7,630 nucleotides of DNA from an uncultured Prevotellaceae bacterium. GTDB taxonomy: Bacteria > Bacteroidota > Bacteroidia > Bacteroidales > Bacteroidaceae. Shown one piece after another: positions 6,570 to 7,630 of this stretch. Every line of letters starts with the position of its first letter. Within the stretch, counting starts at the first letter, position 1. The notes beneath the pieces were generated by a model. It ran no database searches. It had not been told where the DNA came from and worked only from the letters and a program-made list of their open reading frames with translations. The translations under genes and the position numbers were made by a program. The DNA lies in contig CATXZX010000072.1 in the NCBI GenBank assembly GCA_958404085.1, positions 1-7,630 on the forward strand, in the 5' to 3' direction.

Positions 6570-7630
6570 ATGGCGACAAGAATTATAGGAATAGATTTCG
6601 GAACAAGCACGACCGTTGTACGTATACACAATGTCGGGGCGGAGAACAGGGTTGTACCCCTGACCGTAAACGGGCAAAGGACCGTACCGACAATAGCCTT
6701 TCGTCAGAAAGAGCCGGACGGCATCTATTACGGGTATGACGCACGGGCAAAGGTGGACTCCAATACGGAAGGTACGCTGTATGAGAACTTCAAGATGGAC
6801 TTGATTTCCGATAATGCGGAGCAGCGGGAACGGGCCGAGTTGTTGATACAAGGTTTTTTGAAGTATGTGTACAACCAGTACCTGACGTTGCTGAATGACG
6901 GTGTGTTTGATGCGGCCGACGAAACAAAGGTCTATGTGAGCCATCCGGCCAAATGGAACTCCTATGCCCGGACGCTCATGAAGCAAAGCGTTGTGGAGGC
7001 CGGGTTCTGTAAACAGGAGAATATCGTATTGAAAGACGAGCCGACAGCAGCTATCCTGGCCGTCATTCACGAACGGAATGTAGAACTGAAACAGGCCGTC
7101 ATGCTCCATGAGGGCCAGAAACATAGGGCCATGATGATAGATATGGGAGCCGGAACCACTGACATCGTTCTCTGCAGTTATAAGGTCGGCGGCGGCAAAC
7201 TGGAGATTGACGACATATTTACCTATCCGTCCATCAACACGCCCGGTTTATGCGGCGGACGCGAGATAGACCATGCCATCATGGCCGAAGCGGAGAGGTT
7301 TGTAAACAGGATGCAGAAGAATCCTTCCGCATCGGGAAGCAGGGTCGTCAAGAAATTGGGCCGAAGAGTAAAGTACTGGAAGGAGAGAACAGTTTCGAAT
7401 GTGTTGAAGGGGGGTACAGTACTCCCCGAACCCGATGAAATAGCCGGCTTTAGGGATACGCTTTCGGAATTCGGCATGCCCATCATGAACGAGGGGGAGA
7501 GGTTCTCGATCAGCAGGGAATACTTTGAAACCTTTACGAAAAGCCATTGGGAACAGTCATATTATATAAGGAAAGGTCCGCATGTGCCGGCGCTTTTGAT
7601 AATGTATTGGTATGCCAGGACCAGCATGGA
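6570..7630 (+). CDS. Hsp70/DnaK-family actin-fold ATPase (3' end outside window)
   Basis: The frame is open to the window end (353 codons and two bases). The ATPase-domain signatures stand in the usual order and spacing: phosphate-1 GIDFGTSTTVV (7-17), the VYVSHPAKWNSYAR segment (121-134) and KDEPTAAILA (155-164, connect-1-like), phosphate-2 IDMGAGTTDIV (190-200), then LCGGREID (227-234), comparable to the GGEDFD region of DnaK. There is no signal peptide, so it should be cytosolic. After about residue 250 it diverges strongly (long basic/Trp stretches, HWEQSYYIRKG), so it is not a housekeeping DnaK and probably has a lineage-specific C-terminus. It lies 76 bases after the second TPR gene on the same strand. 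It could be a chaperone-like regulator, or an ATP-driven scaffold for the TIR/TPR proteins (inference). Confidence 0.9.
   Translation, partial: MATRIIGIDFGTSTTVVRIHNVGAENRVVPLTVNGQRTVPTIAFRQKEPDGIYYGYDARAKVDSNTEGTLYENFKMDLISDNAEQRERAELLIQGFLKYVYNQYLTLLNDGVFDAADETKVYVSHPAKWNSYARTLMKQSVVEAGFCKQENIVLKDEPTAAILAVIHERNVELKQAVMLHEGQKHRAMMIDMGAGTTDIVLCSYKVGGGKLEIDDIFTYPSINTPGLCGGREIDHAIMAEAERFVNRMQKNPSASGSRVVKKLGRRVKYWKERTVSNVLKGGTVLPEPDEIAGFRDTLSEFGMPIMNEGERFSISREYFETFTKSHWEQSYYIRKGPHVPALLIMYWYARTSM

Overview
The window looks like a chromosomal accessory locus from a Bacteroidales bacterium (Bacteroides/Parabacteroides-like). The grounds are Sec signal peptides ending in the LQA|Q style, gene starts with A-rich leaders and no strong Shine-Dalgarno, a TAnnTTTG-type -7 element upstream of the first gene, and the protein families themselves. 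I cannot name the species.

Layout: 1-325 is non-coding or undecided. It holds a hairpin followed on the minus strand by eight U residues, which is a good minus-strand terminator with no obvious gene feeding it, and a possible plus-strand promoter. Four plus-strand genes follow head to tail, with no convincing terminator or promoter between them, so they probably form one operon: (1) 326-1474, a membrane-anchored TIR-domain protein with a C-terminal beta-rich region predicted to be periplasmic; (2) 1488-4172, an exported protein with an N-terminal beta-domain, a helical/coiled-coil middle and twelve exact 46-residue TPR units; (3) 4259-6493, its exported paralogue, gapless against gene 2 for the first 336 residues but with nine degenerate TPR units; (4) 6570-7630, a cytosolic Hsp70/DnaK-like ATPase that runs off the window end.

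Genes 2 and 3, together with their 3' spacers, are products of a duplication. A 62-nt stretch is still identical between them at the DNA level, although the repeat arrays have diverged strongly.

Working model (inference): the locus is a split, trans-envelope TIR system. The two TPR proteins sit in the periplasm or at the envelope as sensors or adaptors. They could meet the periplasmic tail of the TIR protein, whose cytosolic TIR domain keeps the catalytic-type glutamate of TIR NAD-degrading enzymes. The Hsp70-like ATPase would regulate or load the cytosolic side. TIR and kinesin-light-chain-type TPR modules are common in bacterial conflict and defence proteins. The arrangement here, with exported TPR partners and an Hsp70-like ATPase, does not match any defence system I can name with confidence. 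The locus may extend downstream of the window.
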